From the NCBI GenBank assembly GCA_900554205.1, contig USGM01000143.1:1-6037 (forward strand): 6,037 nt of DNA, written 5' to 3'. The position numbers and the translations under genes are program-made. Positions 5,941 through 6,037 of this stretch are shown here, one piece after another (the stretch's first letter is position 1; each line of letters starts with the position of its first letter). The stretch is from an uncultured Lachnospiraceae bacterium. GTDB lineage: Bacteria; Bacillota; Clostridia; Lachnospirales; Lachnospiraceae. Under the pieces are notes generated by a model that saw only the letters and a list, made by a program, of their open reading frames with translations, searched no databases and had not been told where the DNA came from.

Positions 5941-6037
5941 TACACCCCTAAATGGTGATAAGCTAACTCCGTTACCACCCTGCCCCTCGGCGTTCTGTTG
6001 ATAAATCCGTTTTTGATCAGATACGGCTCGTAGACAT
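5940..6037 (-). CDS. ruvB: Holliday junction branch migration helicase RuvB, C-terminal end only
   Basis: Only the last 31 codons and the TAA stop (5940-5942) are in the window; the gene continues past the right edge. The minus-strand reading VYEPYLIKNGFINRTPRGR, ending AYHHLGV, matches the very conserved RuvB tail (VYEPYL, GF, RTPRGR, AYxHxG). This is the C-terminal winged-helix domain that contacts DNA. RuvB is the hexameric AAA+ motor that, with RuvA, drives branch migration of Holliday junctions in recombination repair. Nothing about the ATPase core can be judged from this fragment. zapA follows 95 bases later under its own promoter. Confidence 0.93.
   Translation of the reverse strand, partial: VYEPYLIKNGFINRTPRGRVVTELAYHHLGV

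Noticed and set aside
1..6037. Mobile element, CRISPR, tRNA or rRNA, toxin-antitoxin or defence genes
   Set aside because: The window is nearly filled by six recognisable core genes on one strand; the gaps (81, 15, 62 and 95 bases) hold only regulatory-type sequence. No repeats with regular spacers, transposase or RNA gene pattern is seen.

Overview
The window is a compact, single-strand block of housekeeping genes. Every supportable gene lies on the minus strand, so the biological order runs from high to low coordinates: ruvB (3' end only) - zapA - U32-family protein with DUF3656 - SEDS glycosyltransferase (FtsW/RodA/SpoVE family) - short class B penicillin-binding protein - Nudix hydrolase (cut by the left edge). 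Balanced base composition, strong AGGAGG-type ribosome binding sites, sigma-A-like promoters and this gene order suggest a Gram-positive member of the Clostridia, probably Lachnospiraceae. That placement is an inference from layout and family resemblance, not from a database search.

Right end (about 5406-6037): the last 31 codons of ruvB are followed by an almost pure A/T inverted repeat. A good sigma-A-type promoter (TTGCCT-17-TATAAT) then drives zapA, which has an unusually long coiled-coil tail. zapA ends in a probable intrinsic terminator (10-bp stem, U tract) only 26 bases before the next start codon, so zapA looks like its own short unit or is separated from downstream genes by an attenuator.

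Centre (382-5380): three tightly packed genes form one likely transcription unit. The 737-residue U32 protein carries the Cys cluster of the Fe-S/RNA-hydroxylation branch of that family. Fifteen bases later comes a 449-residue SEDS polymerase with three extra N-terminal membrane segments. It overlaps the class B PBP by 38 bases, with the PBP Shine-Dalgarno inside the SEDS reading frame. SEDS plus class B PBP is the standard two-protein peptidoglycan synthase: the SEDS protein polymerises glycan from lipid II and the PBP cross-links it. The size and layout of both resemble the rodA-pbpA pair of Actinobacteria.

Left end (1-381): an 81-base gap holds a second sigma-A-like promoter (TTGCGA-17-TATACT) and a 14-base dyad in front of a Nudix hydrolase with a complete Nudix box.

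The window contains cell-division and wall-synthesis genes (zapA, SEDS, PBP) embedded among DNA-repair and RNA-modification-type genes. I see no mobile element, CRISPR array, RNA gene or clearly new defence or biosynthetic system. The points worth a second look are regulatory (terminator, two promoters, dyads) and architectural (extended SEDS and short PBP, Cys-rich U32, long ZapA).
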